Assembly (NCBI GenBank): GCA_005879255.1
Contig: VBKY01000297.1
Span: 1 to 6,813, forward strand
Direction of reading: 5' to 3'
Length of the DNA stretch: 6,813 nt
Source: Deltaproteobacteria bacterium
GTDB taxonomy: Bacteria; Desulfobacterota_B; Binatia; UBA9968
Shown: positions 6,771 through 6,813 of the stretch, one piece after another
Layout: each line of letters opens with the position of its first letter
How positions within the stretch are numbered: the stretch's first letter is position 1
The notes under the pieces: generated by a model
Database searches by the model: none
Seen by the model: the letters and a program-made list of their open reading frames with translations, nothing else
Told to the model about the DNA's origin: nothing
Program-made: the position numbers and the translations under genes

Positions 6771-6813
6771 TGGATATTGGGCTCCCGGCGAATGCCGGCA
6801 CTATTCACGAGTA

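Overview
The window reads as chromosome of a Gram-negative bacterium. Three genes encode proteins with Sec-type signal peptides, one of them a double-CxxCH cytochrome. There is a two-component system, strong AGGAGG-type ribosome sites, a VapBC-like toxin-antitoxin pair and GC-rich intergenic hairpin repeats of a kind common in Pseudomonadota. Moderately high GC and the gene set would also fit Acidobacteriota, and I cannot settle the phylum from this sequence.

Layout: (1) Bases 1-1522, minus strand, hold a response regulator followed 9 bp later by a sensor histidine kinase. The kinase leaves the window exactly at its phospho-acceptor histidine. The regulator is broken between its receiver and DNA-binding domains by an apparent loss of one G. 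(2) Bases 1523-1896 are a divergent control region. It carries two exact PmrA-type direct repeats (CTTAAK-N5-CTTAAT), one reading toward the two-component genes and one toward the plus-strand genes. (3) Bases 1897-4877, plus strand, hold a secreted vanadium-haloperoxidase-like enzyme of the PAP2 superfamily with all its vanadate/phosphate-binding residues, then a secreted di-heme oxidoreductase (DHOR, formerly DUF1111). (4) Bases 4878-5304 have no gene but contain degraded hairpin repeats. (5) Bases 5305-5953, minus strand, are a ribbon-helix-helix antitoxin and PIN-domain toxin with their own promoter. (6) Bases 5954-6082 are non-coding with one hairpin plus T-run. (7) Bases 6083-6757, minus strand, encode a secreted lectin-like protein.

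Most interesting reading: a PmrA/PmrB-like two-component system appears to control itself and a divergent operon making an exported vanadium-chloroperoxidase-type enzyme and an exported di-heme protein. The link rests on the two operator matches and the gene order. The regulator is split in this sequence, so the circuit may be broken in this strain, or the split may be a one-base assembly error.
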